Positions 9,168 to 18,223 of a stretch of DNA of 64,000 nt are shown here, one piece after another. Under the pieces are notes generated by a model. That model saw nothing but the letters and a program-made list of their open reading frames with translations. It searched no databases and was not told the DNA's origin. The stretch comes from Streptomyces halstedii (lineage in GTDB: Bacteria > Actinomycetota > Actinomycetes > Streptomycetales > Streptomycetaceae), in contig JOAZ01000016.1 of assembly GCA_000720535.1 (NCBI GenBank), forward strand, positions 1 through 64,000, read 5' to 3'. A program made the position numbers and the translations under genes. Positions within the stretch are counted from its first letter, which is position 1. Each line of letters opens with the position of its first letter.

Positions 9168-11003
9168 ATGTCGGTTTCCGTAACCCTTCCGGCGCTCGGC
9201 GAGAGCGTCACCGAGGGCACTGTCACCCGTTGGCTGAAGGCCGAGGGCGAGCGCGTCGAGGCCGACGAGCCGTTGCTCGAAGTCTCGACCGACAAGGTCG
9301 ACACCGAGATCCCCGCACCGGCCGCCGGTGTGCTGACCTCCATCAAGGTCGCCGAGGACGAGACCGTCGAGGTCGGCGCCGAGCTGGCCGTCATCGACGA
9401 CGGCTCGGGCGCACCGGCCGAGGCCCCGGCGGCCGAGGCGGCTCCGGCCGCCGAGCCCGCCGCCGTCCCGGCCCCGGCCGCCCAGGAGGCGCCCACCGCG
9501 CCCTCCACCGAGACCGAGGCCCCGGCCCAGGCCCCGTCCGCGCAGGACACCGCCGGCGCCTCCTCGGCCTCGGGTACGGACGTCACCCTCCCGGCGCTCG
9601 GCGAGAGCGTCACCGAGGGCACCGTCACCCGTTGGCTGAAGGAGATCGGCGAGGAGGTCGCGGAGGACGAGCCGCTGCTGGAGGTCTCCACCGACAAGGT
9701 CGACACCGAGATCCCCGCACCGGTCGCCGGTGTGCTGCTGGAGATCGTCGTCGGCGAGGACGAGACCGCCGAGGTCGGCGCCAAGCTCGCCGTCATCGGC
9801 GCGCCGGGTGCCGCTCCGGCCGCCGCCCCGGCTCCGGCCGCTCCGGCGCCCGCCCCCGCCGCCGAGAAGCCCGCCGCCCCGGCCGCGGCACCGGCTCCCG
9901 CCGCGCCCGCAGCACCGGCTCCGGCACCGGCCGCACCCGCCCCGGCCGCCGCGGCACCGGCTCCGGCCGCTCCCGCCGCCCCGGCTCCGGCACCCGCGGC
10001 TCCTGCGGCACCCGCCGCCCCGGCCGCTCCCGCCGCCCCGGCCCCGGCTCCGGCCGCGACCGCCGGTGACGACGGCGCCTACGTCACGCCGCTGGTCCGC
10101 AAGCTCGCCGCCGAGAACGGCGTCGACCTGGGCGCGGTCAAGGGCACCGGCGTCGGTGGCCGCATCCGCAAGCAGGACGTCGTCGCCGCCGCGGAGGCCC
10201 TCAAGGCCGCCGCCGCTGCCCCGGCCCCGGCTGCCGCCGCCGCTCCGGCCGCCTCCAAGGCGCCGAAGCTGGAGGTGTCCCCGCTGCGCGGTCAGACGGT
10301 CAAGATGACCCGCATGCGCAAGGTCATCGGCGACAACATGATGAAGGCGCTGCACTCGCAGGCCCAGCTGACCTCGGTCCTTGAGGTCGACATCACCAAG
10401 CTGATGAAGCTGCGCAACCAGGCGAAGGAGTCCTTCGCCGCCCGTGAGGGCGTCAAGCTGTCCCCGATGCCGTTCTTCGTGAAGGCGGCGGCCCAGGCGC
10501 TGAAGGCCCACCCGGTCGTCAACGCCCGGATCAACGAGGACGAGGGCACCATCACGTACTTCGACTCGGAGAACATCGGCATCGCCGTGGACGCCGAGAA
10601 GGGTCTGATGACCCCGGTCATCAAGGGCGCGGGCGACCTGAACATCGCCGGGATCGCGAAGAAGACCGCCGAGCTGGCCGGCAAGGCCCGCGGTGGCGGC
10701 CTGACCCCGGACGACATGTCCGGTGCCACCTTCACGGTCAGCAACACCGGTTCGCGCGGCGCGCTGTTCGACACCGTCATCGTGCCGCCGAACCAGGCCG
10801 CCATCCTGGGCATCGGCGCCACCGTCAAGCGTCCGGCGGTCATCGAGACCGCCGAGGGCACCGTCATCGGCGTCCGCGACATGACGTACCTCTCGCTCTC
10901 CTACGACCACCGTCTGGTGGACGGCGCGGACGCCGCCCGTTACCTGACCACGGTCAAGGCGATCCTTGAGGCGGGCGAGTTCGAGGTCGAGCTGGGCCTC
11001 TGA
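9168..11003 (+). CDS. sucB: 2-oxoacid dehydrogenase E2 (dihydrolipoamide succinyl/acetyltransferase), two lipoyl domains
   Basis: A 611-aa E2 core with two near-identical lipoyl domains at the N-terminus; each contains STDKVDTE, with the lipoylated lysines near residues 43 and 177. Long Ala/Pro-rich linkers follow, then a peripheral-subunit-binding domain ([16 protein letters not shown]), and the acyltransferase domain with the catalytic [16 protein letters not shown] (His near 580). An AAGGAGCAACTGAAACC leader precedes the ATG. Placement with lpdA and near aceE leaves open whether it serves pyruvate, 2-oxoglutarate or both. Actinobacteria are known to share E2/E3 parts between these complexes. 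Confidence 0.94.
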   Translation: MSVSVTLPALGESVTEGTVTRWLKAEGERVEADEPLLEVSTDKVDTEIPAPAAGVLTSIKVAEDETVEVGAELAVIDDGSGAPAEAPAAEAAPAAEPAAVPAPAAQEAPTAPSTETEAPAQAPSAQDTAGASSASGTDVTLPALGESVTEGTVTRWLKEIGEEVAEDEPLLEVSTDKVDTEIPAPVAGVLLEIVVGEDETAEVGAKLAVIGAPGAAPAAAPAPAAPAPAPAAEKPAAPAAAPAPAAPAAPAPAPAAPAPAAAAPAPAAPAAPAPAPAAPAAPAAPAAPAAPAPAPAATAGDDGAYVTPLVRKLAAENGVDLGAVKGTGVGGRIRKQDVVAAAEALKAAAAAPAPAAAAAPAASKAPKLEVSPLRGQTVKMTRMRKVIGDNMMKALHSQAQLTSVLEVDITKLMKLRNQAKESFAAREGVKLSPMPFFVKAAAQALKAHPVVNARINEDEGTITYFDSENIGIAVDAEKGLMTPVIKGAGDLNIAGIAKKTAELAGKARGGGLTPDDMSGATFTVSNTGSRGALFDTVIVPPNQAAILGIGATVKRPAVIETAEGTVIGVRDMTYLSLSYDHRLVDGADAARYLTTVKAILEAGEFEVELGL

Positions 11004-11077
11004 GCCCCTGGGGCCTCGGTGGGGCCGGGACCCGCCTGATCCATCCGAGGGGCCCCGGCTGTAACGAGCCTCACCTG

Positions 11078-11116
11078 CGGCGCCCCCGTCCGGAACACTC
11101 CCGGGCGGGGGCGCCG
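11078..11116 (+). terminator. terminator hairpin after sucB
   Basis: An 11-bp perfect stem (CGGCGCCCCCG / CGGGGGCGCCG) encloses an inner GC-rich region, about 75 bp after sucB. A weaker G/C inverted repeat lies just upstream at about 11010-11060. It probably ends the lpdA-sucB transcript before the GntR gene. Confidence 0.7.
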
Positions 11117-11197
11117 CCGTATTGTCTAGGCACCACCGGCCGTTCCGGCAGCCGTGTTGGTGTATGCAGCACCCGGTTTGCCCCGAAGGAGCCCTTC

Positions 11198-11821
11198 ATG
11201 ACCCCGCCCGTCGTCCACTCGCTGCGCGAACAGATCCGCGAGCACATCGTGGACGGGATCGTGAGCGGGCGCTGGAAGCCGGGCGAGCGCATCGTGGAGC
11301 GCCGGATCGCGACCGAGCTGGAGGTCAGCCAGACCCCCGTCCGTGAGGCGCTGCGCGAGCTGGAGACCCTGCGGCTGATCGAGTCGGCCCCCAACAAGGG
11401 CGTACGCGTACGCAATCTGACCGCGGCCGACCTGGAGGAGAGCTACCCGGTGCGCGCCGGGCTGGAGCAGATCGCGGCGGAGCTGGCGGCGCCGGCGCTC
11501 GGCGAGGACTGCTCACGGCTCACCCCGCACGTGGCGGCCCTGTACGAGGCGGACCGGACCGCCGACGGGGAGGCCCAGGTGCGGCACACGGTCGCCTTCC
11601 ACCGGGAGATGGTGCGGGCGGCGGGCAACGCGGTGCTGCTGCACACCTGGGAGGGGCTGGGCATCGAGGTGTTCACGGCCCTGTCGATCCGCTGGCTCGG
11701 CACGGTGCAGAAGTCGTACGCCGAGGAGCACCAGGCGCTCATCGACGCGTTCCTGCGCCGGGACCCGCGGATAGCGGTCCTGGTCAAGGAGCACGTCCTG
11801 GGGTGCGCTCCCCGCGCCTGA
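11198..11821 (+). CDS. GntR-family (FadR/FCD type) transcriptional regulator
   Basis: A 207-aa protein. The N-terminal winged-helix domain (about residues 6-70) shows LREQIREHIVDGIVSGRWKPGERIVERRIATEL and SQTPVREALRELE, typical of GntR. The C-terminal all-helical FCD ligand domain has the ARxxLE-like RAGLEQIAAELAAPAL and an HRxM motif (FHREMVRAAGN). GntR/FCD regulators usually sense organic acids or acyl compounds. Its place between the E2/E3 pair and aceE suggests, but does not show, control of pyruvate or 2-oxoacid metabolism. Confidence 0.9.
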   Translation: MTPPVVHSLREQIREHIVDGIVSGRWKPGERIVERRIATELEVSQTPVREALRELETLRLIESAPNKGVRVRNLTAADLEESYPVRAGLEQIAAELAAPALGEDCSRLTPHVAALYEADRTADGEAQVRHTVAFHREMVRAAGNAVLLHTWEGLGIEVFTALSIRWLGTVQKSYAEEHQALIDAFLRRDPRIAVLVKEHVLGCAPRA

Positions 11822-11998
11822 GGCGTGGTCCGCCGCCCCTGAGGCGCCCTCCGGGCCGCCCGCCATCTGCGCTCCGCCACGCTCGTCCGTGCAGCTCAGC
11901 GCCCCTTTTCGACCTAATCGCACCGTCACTCCGTGCCCCGTTTCGCGGCACCGCATGCCACTTTTCTTCATATCGAGAAGTTTTGCCTTTCACCCTTT

Positions 11999-12013
11999 GA
12001 TCGATCATCGATC
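11999..12013. promoter_or_regulatory. perfect palindrome upstream of aceE
   Basis: GATCGAT-C-ATCGATC is a 15-bp perfect dyad in an AT-richer stretch about 100 bp before the aceE start. It could be an operator for the adjacent GntR protein or another regulator of pyruvate dehydrogenase. The role is inferred from position only. Confidence 0.45.
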
Positions 12014-12110
12014 GGCCCCTTACAGTTCACTCACGGGCCCACCGGCCCTATCGCCCTGTCCTGCCAGCCAGGGACCTCTCCACCCCCTCCCACTCCGGAA
12101 GGCGGCGATC

Positions 12111-14792
12111 ATGACCGACCCCGTAGCAAAGCTTCCGAGCGAGCTCGACCAGCTCCCGGACCGCGACCCCGAGGAGACCGCCGAATGGGCGGCCTCCCTG
12201 GACGCCGTCACCAAGGCCGCGGGCCCGCACCGTGCCGCGTACCTCATGCGGCGCTCGCTCCAGCACGCGGAGGGCGCCGGTATCGCGCTGCCCAAGCTGC
12301 TGGAGACCGATTACATCAACACCATCCCCACCGCCGCGGAGCCCGACTTCGACGGCGACCTGGAGATGGAGTCCCGGATCACCGCCTGGAACCGCTGGAA
12401 CGCGGCCGCGATGGTCACCCGGGGCGCGCGCTACGGCGTCGGCGGCCACATCGCCACCTTCGCCTCGGCCGCCTGGCTGTACGAGACCGGCTTCAACCAC
12501 TTCTTCCGCGGCAAGGAGGGGGACGGCTCCGGCGACCAGATCTACGTCCAGGGCCACGCCTCGCCCGGCGTCTACGCCCGCGCCTTCCTCGACGGCCGCC
12601 TCAGCGAGCAGCAGCTCGACAACTTCCGCCAGGAGTCGGGCGGCGACGGTCTGCCGTCCTACCCGCACCCGCGGCGGCTGCCCTGGCTGTGGGAGTTCCC
12701 CACGGTGTCGATGGGCCTCGGCCCGCTCTCGGCGATCTACCAGGCGCGCTTCAACCGCTACCTGACGAACCGCAAGATCAAGGACACGTCGAACTCGCAC
12801 GTCTGGGCCTTCCTGGGCGACGGCGAGATGGACGAGCCCGAGTCGACCGCCGCCCTCGCCCTCGCGGCGCGTGAGCAGCTCGACAACCTGACCTTCGTCA
12901 TCAACTGCAACCTCCAGCGCCTCGACGGCCCGGTCCGCGCCAACTTCCGCGTGGTCCAGGAGCTGGAAGGCGCCTTCCGGGGCGCCGGGTGGAACGTCGT
13001 CAAGACGCTCTGGGGCACCGCCTGGGACGAGCTGTTCCAGCTGGACACCACGGGCGCGCTGGTCCGCCGGCTCCGCGAGGTGCCGGACGCGCAGTTCCAG
13101 ACGTACGCGACCCGGGACGTGGCCTACATCCGCGAGCACTTCTTCGGCGCCGAGCCCGCGCTCGCCGAGCTGGCGAAGCTGCTGAGCGACGCGAAGATCG
13201 CGGAGTGCTTCTACTCCTCGCGCGGCGGCCACGAGGCCCGCAAGGTGTACGCGGCCTACCGCGCCGCCCTGGCGCACAAGGGCGCGCCGACGGTGATCCT
13301 GGCGCAGACGGTCAAGGGCTACACGCTCGGCAAGGGCTTCGAGTCCAAGAACGCCAACCACCAGATGAAGAAGCTGTCGATCGACGAGTTCAAGAGCATG
13401 CGCGAGCTGCTCGGGCTCCCGATCCCCGACAGCGCCTTCGACAGCGGCCTGGTCCCCTACGGCCACCCCGGCGCCGACTCCCCCGAGGTCCGCTACCTCC
13501 AGGAGCGCCGTGCCGCGCTCGGTGGCCCCGCCCCCGCCCGCCGGGTGCACACGGTCGCCCTGCCCGCGCCGGAGGAGCGTGCCTTCAAGGCCCTGTACAA
13601 GGGGTCCGGCAAGCAGGAAATGGCCACCACCATGGCGTTCGTCCGCCTGGTGAAGGACCTAATGCGGGACAAGGAGACCGGCAGGCGCTGGGTGCCGATC
13701 GTCCCGGACGAGGCCCGTACGTTCGGTATGGAGTCGCTGTTCCCGTCCGCCGGCATCTACTCGCCGCTGGGCCAGACGTACGAGCCGGTCGACCGCGACC
13801 AGCTGATGTACTACAAGGAGGCCAAGGACGGCCAGATCCTCAACGAGGGGATCACCGAGGCCGGTGCCATGGCCGACTTCATCGCCGCCGCCACGTCGTA
13901 CGCGACGCACGGCGAGACGATGATCCCGTTCTACATCTTCTACTCGATGTTCGGCTGGCAGCGGACCGGCGACCAGATGTGGCAGCTCGCCGACCAGCTC
14001 GGCAAGGGCTTCATCGTGGGTGCCACCGCGGGCCGTACGACCCTGACGGGTGAGGGCCTCCAGCACGCGGACGGCCACTCCCACCTGCTGGCCTCCACGA
14101 ACCCGGCGTCGCTCAACTACGACCCGGCGTTCGCCTACGAGATCGCGGTCATCGTCAAGGACGGTCTGCGCCGGATGTACGGCCAGGCGGCCCCGGGTGA
14201 GGACTCGAACGTCTTCTACTACCTGACGGTCTACAACGAGCCGAAGCAGCAGCCCGCGATGCCCGAGGGCGTCGAGGAGGGCATCGTCAAGGGCCTGTAC
14301 CGCTTCAAGGAGGGCACGCCCGCCTCGGCGGACGCCCCGCGGATCCAGCTGCTCGGTTCCGGTACGGCGATCCACTGGGCGCTGGCCGCCCAGGAGTTGC
14401 TGGCCGCCGACTGGGGGGTCACGGCCGACGTCTGGTCCGCCACCTCGTGGGGCGAGCTGCGCCGTGACGCGCTGGAGTGCGACGAGGCGCTGCTGCACGG
14501 TGAGCAGCGGGTGCCCTACGTGACCCAGGCGCTCTCCGGTGCCCCGGGTCCGGTCCTCGCGGTGAGCGACTGGATGCGCGCGGTCCCGGACCAGATCAGC
14601 CAGTGGGTGGAGCAGGACTGGTCCTCGCTGGGCACGGACGGCTTCGGGCTCTCGGACACCCGTGAGGGTGCCCGCCGGCACTTCGGTGTGGACCCGCAGT
14701 CGGTCGCGGTCGCCGCGCTGGCCCAGCTGGCCCGCCGTGGTGAGATCCCGGCGTCCAAGGTCAAGGAGGCCCGGGAGAAGTACGGGCTCTGA
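12111..14792 (+). CDS. aceE: pyruvate dehydrogenase E1 component, homodimeric type
   Basis: An 893-aa thiamine-diphosphate enzyme that decarboxylates pyruvate and acetylates the E2 lipoyl group. Motifs include RYGVGGHIATFASAAWLYE, the ThDP-binding FLGDGEMDEPES followed by the NLTFVINCNLQRLDGPVR stretch, and the Pyr-domain FYSMFGWQRTGDQMWQLADQ. The length matches homodimeric AceE and not the split E1 alpha/beta type. The ATG (MTDPVAKLPSELDQLPDRD) follows a GGAAGGCGG ribosome site. The preceding 289 bp contain a palindrome that may be an operator. E2 and E3 for the complex lie just upstream. Confidence 0.96.
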   Translation: MTDPVAKLPSELDQLPDRDPEETAEWAASLDAVTKAAGPHRAAYLMRRSLQHAEGAGIALPKLLETDYINTIPTAAEPDFDGDLEMESRITAWNRWNAAAMVTRGARYGVGGHIATFASAAWLYETGFNHFFRGKEGDGSGDQIYVQGHASPGVYARAFLDGRLSEQQLDNFRQESGGDGLPSYPHPRRLPWLWEFPTVSMGLGPLSAIYQARFNRYLTNRKIKDTSNSHVWAFLGDGEMDEPESTAALALAAREQLDNLTFVINCNLQRLDGPVRANFRVVQELEGAFRGAGWNVVKTLWGTAWDELFQLDTTGALVRRLREVPDAQFQTYATRDVAYIREHFFGAEPALAELAKLLSDAKIAECFYSSRGGHEARKVYAAYRAALAHKGAPTVILAQTVKGYTLGKGFESKNANHQMKKLSIDEFKSMRELLGLPIPDSAFDSGLVPYGHPGADSPEVRYLQERRAALGGPAPARRVHTVALPAPEERAFKALYKGSGKQEMATTMAFVRLVKDLMRDKETGRRWVPIVPDEARTFGMESLFPSAGIYSPLGQTYEPVDRDQLMYYKEAKDGQILNEGITEAGAMADFIAAATSYATHGETMIPFYIFYSMFGWQRTGDQMWQLADQLGKGFIVGATAGRTTLTGEGLQHADGHSHLLASTNPASLNYDPAFAYEIAVIVKDGLRRMYGQAAPGEDSNVFYYLTVYNEPKQQPAMPEGVEEGIVKGLYRFKEGTPASADAPRIQLLGSGTAIHWALAAQELLAADWGVTADVWSATSWGELRRDALECDEALLHGEQRVPYVTQALSGAPGPVLAVSDWMRAVPDQISQWVEQDWSSLGTDGFGLSDTREGARRHFGVDPQSVAVAALAQLARRGEIPASKVKEAREKYGL

Positions 14793-14800
14793 CACGGGTG

Positions 14801-14839
14801 CGGGGCGGCTGTCCGGGTGTTTCCCGGGGGGCCGCCCCG
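14801..14839 (+). terminator. terminator hairpin after aceE
   Basis: A 9-bp outer stem (CGGGGCGGC / GCCGCCCCG) with an inner CCGGG/CCCGG pairing, starting about 8 bp after the aceE stop codon. Confidence 0.7.
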
Positions 14840-14878
14840 TCGTCGTGACCGGGCGGGCGCGGCACGCACAATGGCCGC

Positions 14879-15847
14879 ATGCGCGCTGCCCGGCTCATCA
14901 GGATGGTCCTGCTCCTCCAGTCCCGGTCCGTCATGACCGCCGCCGAGCTGGCGCGGGAGCTGGAGGTCTCGGAGCGGACGGTCACCCGGGACGCCCAGGC
15001 GCTGTCGGAGGCGGGCGTGCCGGTGTACGCGGGCCGGGGCCGGGTCGGCGGGTACCGGCTCGTCGGGGGGTACCGGACGCGGCTGACCGGGCTGGCCCGT
15101 GAGGAGGCCGAGGCGTTGTTCCTGTCGGGCCTGCCGTCCGCGCTGCGCGAGATGGGGCTCGACGACGTGGCGTCGGCGGCGCGGCTGAAGGTGGCGGCAG
15201 CCCTGGCCCCCTCCCTCCGCGACGCCCCGCGGACGGCCGCCCGGCGGTTCCACCTGGACGCGCCGGGCTGGTTCCACGAGCCCGTCAGCCCCGAGCTGCT
15301 GCCGGCCGTCGCTCAGGCGGTCTGGGACGACCGGCTCGTCCGTGCCCGCTACCGGCGCGGCAGCGGGGACGAGGTCGAGCGGGAGCTGTCCCCGTACGGG
15401 CTCGTGCTGAAGGCGGGCGTCTGGTATTTGTGCGCCCGGGTGGAGGACGACGTCCGGGTGTACCGGGTCGACCGGTTCACGGCGGCCGAGGTGTCGCCCG
15501 CGCGTTTCGAGCGGGACGAGGATTTCGACCTGCCCGGTTTCTGGGAGGAGCGGGCCGCGCAGTTCGCCCGGTCCCTCCTGCGTACCGAGGTGACCGTACG
15601 GCTGTCCGGGACGGGGATGGCGCTGCTGCCGCGGGCGGTGGACCGGGCGGCCCTGGACGACGCGCTCGCCTCGGCGTCCGGGCCCGACGCGGACGGCCTG
15701 CGCACGCTCGTCCTGGCGGTGGAGTCGGAGGAGGTCGCGTACGACCGGCTGACGGCTCTGGGGCCCGAGGTGGAGGTCCTGGCACCCGGCACGCTGCGGG
15801 CCCGCTTCGCCGGGGCCGCCGCACGGCTGCACGCCCTGTACGGCTGA
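14879..15847 (+). CDS. YafY/WYL-domain transcriptional regulator
   Basis: A 322-aa protein. The N-terminal HTH_11-type helix-turn-helix shows RLIRMVLLLQSRSVMTAAELARELEVSERTVTRDAQAL. The long C-terminal WYL domain has GLVLKAGVWYLCAR and VYRVDRFTAAEV, followed by a WCX-like extension to the end. Such regulators bind ligands or nucleic acid through the WYL part; some act in DNA-damage response, but no ligand can be assigned here. The start is the first ATG at the beginning of the HTH. No obvious target sits next to it. Confidence 0.88.
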   Translation: MRAARLIRMVLLLQSRSVMTAAELARELEVSERTVTRDAQALSEAGVPVYAGRGRVGGYRLVGGYRTRLTGLAREEAEALFLSGLPSALREMGLDDVASAARLKVAAALAPSLRDAPRTAARRFHLDAPGWFHEPVSPELLPAVAQAVWDDRLVRARYRRGSGDEVERELSPYGLVLKAGVWYLCARVEDDVRVYRVDRFTAAEVSPARFERDEDFDLPGFWEERAAQFARSLLRTEVTVRLSGTGMALLPRAVDRAALDDALASASGPDADGLRTLVLAVESEEVAYDRLTALGPEVEVLAPGTLRARFAGAAARLHALYG

Positions 15848-15930
15848 GCGCCTGTCACCGGTGTCCGGCCTTCCCGTCTTTGCCCGCTGGGCGTGCGTGG
15901 CCCGGCGCCAGGGCGGATGCTGGAGCGGTG

Positions 15931-16452
15931 ATGGACGAGACGGAGTTCTGGGAGATCGTCGACAGCACCCGCGAGGCCGCCGAGGGTGACCCCGACGACC
16001 ATGCCGAGGTGCTCGTCGAGCGGTTGGTGCGGCTCGATCCCGAATCCGTGCTGGACTTCGCCCGGCACTTCGAGGCCCGCTACAACCGCGCCTACCGCTG
16101 GGACCTGTGGGGCGCGGCGGCCGTCCTGCTGGGGGGTGCGGACGACGACGCCTTCGACTCCTTCCGGTGCTGGCTGATCGGGCAGGGCCGGGAGGTCTTC
16201 GAGGGTGCCGTGCAGGACCCGGACACCCTCGCGGAGATCCTGGAGGACTTCGACGAGGAGTTCGACGGCGACGGCGAGGAGCTGGGCTACGCCGCCGACG
16301 AGGCGTACGAGCAGCTGACCGGCGTGGTCTCCCCGGACCTGGGCCTGCCGCCGCAGCCGGAGCGGCCGGAGGGCACACCGCTGGAGCCGGACGACGAGGC
16401 GGCCCTCGCGGAGCGGTTCCCGATGCTCTGGGAGCGCTTCGGCGCGATGTGA
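15931..16452 (+). CDS. DUF4240 domain protein
   Basis: A 173-aa acidic protein beginning MDETEFWEIVDSTREAA. It has the conserved-looking ARYNRAYRWDLWGAAAVLLGG and SFRCWLIGQGREVFEGAVQDPDTLAEI stretches of DUF4240, a family of uncharacterised soluble actinobacterial proteins. A GTG one codon upstream could also be the start. Its stop lies at the edge of a 41-bp direct repeat shared with the end of the convergent GNAT gene. Confidence 0.85.
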   Translation: MDETEFWEIVDSTREAAEGDPDDHAEVLVERLVRLDPESVLDFARHFEARYNRAYRWDLWGAAAVLLGGADDDAFDSFRCWLIGQGREVFEGAVQDPDTLAEILEDFDEEFDGDGEELGYAADEAYEQLTGVVSPDLGLPPQPERPEGTPLEPDDEAALAERFPMLWERFGAM

Positions 16453-16541
16453 CCGGCCGGCCGTGCCGAGCGCCCTCTCACGGGGTCAGCGGCGCGGTGC
16501 GACCCGCCGGCCGTGCCGAGCGCCGTCTCACGGGGTCAGCG
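16451..16541. repeat. 41-bp direct repeat containing the GNAT gene 3' end
   Basis: Two copies, at 16451-16491 and 16501-16541, have a period of 50 bp and only two mismatches. The right-hand copy contains the stop codon and last codons (SLTP-stop) of the GNAT gene. The left-hand copy is the same sequence repeated in the spacer and starts within the DUF4240 stop codon. Confidence 0.85.
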
Positions 16542-17058
16542 AACGGCCCATCAGGACGTCGTCCACGTACCGGCCGTCCAGGAAGACCTCTCCGGGCAGC
16601 ACGCCCTCGACGGCGAACCCCTCCGAGGCGTAGAGGGCCCGCGCGGGGGCGTTGTGCCCGAGGACCCGCAGGGTCAGCCGTACCGCGCCCTGCCGCAGCG
16701 CCTCGGTGCGGGCGGCCCGCAGCAGCACCCGGGCCAGGCCCTGCCCCCGTGCCCACTCGGCCACGGCCAGTCCTTGTATCTGCCGTACGTGGGCGGTGGC
16801 GGCGAGCGGGGTCGGGCACGCGAGCCGGATGTACCCGGCGAGCCGCCGTCCGCCGTCGTCGGTGTCCGCCTCCGCGAGGAGGAACTCCTCGGGCCGGTGC
16901 CGGTCGTCGAAGAACGGGAGGTACGGGGGCCGGGGCCGCGGCTGTACGGAGTGCAGCGTGGACCAGGTGGCCCGGTCGAGCTCCGCGAGCGCGGGCTCGT
17001 CGGCGGGACGTGCGAGACGGACGGGGCACAGGGAGCGGAGCTGCGGTGCGGACGGCAT
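16528..17058 (-). CDS. GNAT-family N-acetyltransferase
   Basis: A 176-aa acetyltransferase. The acetyl-CoA site reads QIQGLAVAEWARGQGLARVLLRAA, matching the Q/RxxGxG/A motif A of the GNAT fold. It is followed by the motif-B-like NAPARALYASEGFAVEG. The substrate is unknown. The ATG is the start of the recognisable domain (MPSAPQLRSLCPVRLARPADE); the frame stays open farther upstream but there overlaps the divergent neighbour. It is probably cytoplasmic and expressed alone. Confidence 0.87.
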   Translation of the reverse strand: MPSAPQLRSLCPVRLARPADEPALAELDRATWSTLHSVQPRPRPPYLPFFDDRHRPEEFLLAEADTDDGGRRLAGYIRLACPTPLAATAHVRQIQGLAVAEWARGQGLARVLLRAARTEALRQGAVRLTLRVLGHNAPARALYASEGFAVEGVLPGEVFLDGRYVDDVLMGRSLTP

Positions 17059-17167
17059 GGCTGCCACTGTGTCACGCCGTGGCGGTGTGGCGGGAGTGGG
17101 TGACGAGGCCCGCGCCACAGGCCGTGTGACCAGCCCGGTGGCGGGGCTCATGGGGCAGGATGGGCCC

Positions 17168-18067
17168 ATGCCGCCCTCCCGTATCGCCGTCAGCGGATCG
17201 ACCGGACTCATCGGAGCGGCGCTCGTGCGCTCGCTGCGGACCGACGGGCACGAGGTGGTGCGCCTGGTGCGCCGCCCCGCCGCCGCCGGGGACGAGGTGG
17301 AGTGGGACCCGAAGCGCCGGTACGTCGACGCGGCGGGGCTGGTCGGCTGCGACGCCGTCGTCCATCTCGCCGGGGCCGGGGTCGGGGACCACCGGTGGAC
17401 CGAGGCGTACAAGCGGGAGATCCGGGACAGCCGGGTGGACGGGACGGCGGCGATCGCCGAGGCCGTCGCCTCGCTGGACACCCCGCCGAAGGTGCTGCTG
17501 TCCGGGTCGGCCGTCGGCTACTACGGCGACACCGGGGACCGGGCCGTCGACGAGGGCGCGCCGCCGGGCGAAGGGTTCCTGCCGTCCGTCTGCGTGGAGT
17601 GGGAGGGGGCCACGGCGCCCGCCGAGGAGGCGGGCATCCGCACGGCGCACGCCCGTACCGGCCTGGTCGTCGCCCGGGAGGGTGGTGCCTGGGGCCGCCT
17701 CTTCCCGCTCTTCCGGGCGGGCCTCGGCGGCCGGATGGGCAACGGCCGGCAGTACTGGAGCTTCATCGCCCTGCACGACCACGTGGCCGCGCTGCGGCAC
17801 ATCCTGGACACCGAGGCCCTGTCCGGCCCGGTCAACCTGACCGGCCCCGCGCCGGTGACCAACGGTGAGGTGACGGCCGCCATGGGACGGGTGCTGCACC
17901 GCCCGACCCTCTTCACCGCTCCGGCGCCCGCCCTGCGGGTCGCGCTCGGAGAGTTCGCCGGGGACGTCCTGGGCAGCCAGCGGGTGCTCCCCGGCCGGCT
18001 CCTCGACTCGGGCTTCACCTTCGCCTTCCCCGGCATCGACGCCGCCGTCCGCGCGGCGCTGCGCTGA
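17168..18067 (+). CDS. TIGR01777-family NAD(P)-dependent epimerase-like protein
   Basis: A 299-aa extended-SDR-like protein. The N-terminal Rossmann motif is VSGSTGLIGAALVRSLR. Also seen are DAVVHLAGAGVGDHRWTEAYKREIRDSRVDGT and the GSAVGYYGD active-region motif, then GRMGNGRQYWSFIALHDHV and a C-terminal domain. These match the YfcH/SulA-like TIGR01777 family, whose reaction is not firmly established. It starts at the ATG immediately before the nucleotide-binding strand. Confidence 0.9.
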   Translation: MPPSRIAVSGSTGLIGAALVRSLRTDGHEVVRLVRRPAAAGDEVEWDPKRRYVDAAGLVGCDAVVHLAGAGVGDHRWTEAYKREIRDSRVDGTAAIAEAVASLDTPPKVLLSGSAVGYYGDTGDRAVDEGAPPGEGFLPSVCVEWEGATAPAEEAGIRTAHARTGLVVAREGGAWGRLFPLFRAGLGGRMGNGRQYWSFIALHDHVAALRHILDTEALSGPVNLTGPAPVTNGEVTAAMGRVLHRPTLFTAPAPALRVALGEFAGDVLGSQRVLPGRLLDSGFTFAFPGIDAAVRAALR

Positions 18068-18223
18068 ACGCACGGTCGTGCGACCCCGTGCACCGGTGCC
18101 CGGGTGGTGCGCGGCTGGGCCCGGCTCGGTCCCCGTCCTAGTTTCGAGCGCGGACCCCGGTATTCCGGGGGCCTGTTGGGGGCAGGAGGCACCCAGCGGT
18201 CGCGCCGACTCGGGGAGGGGCAC

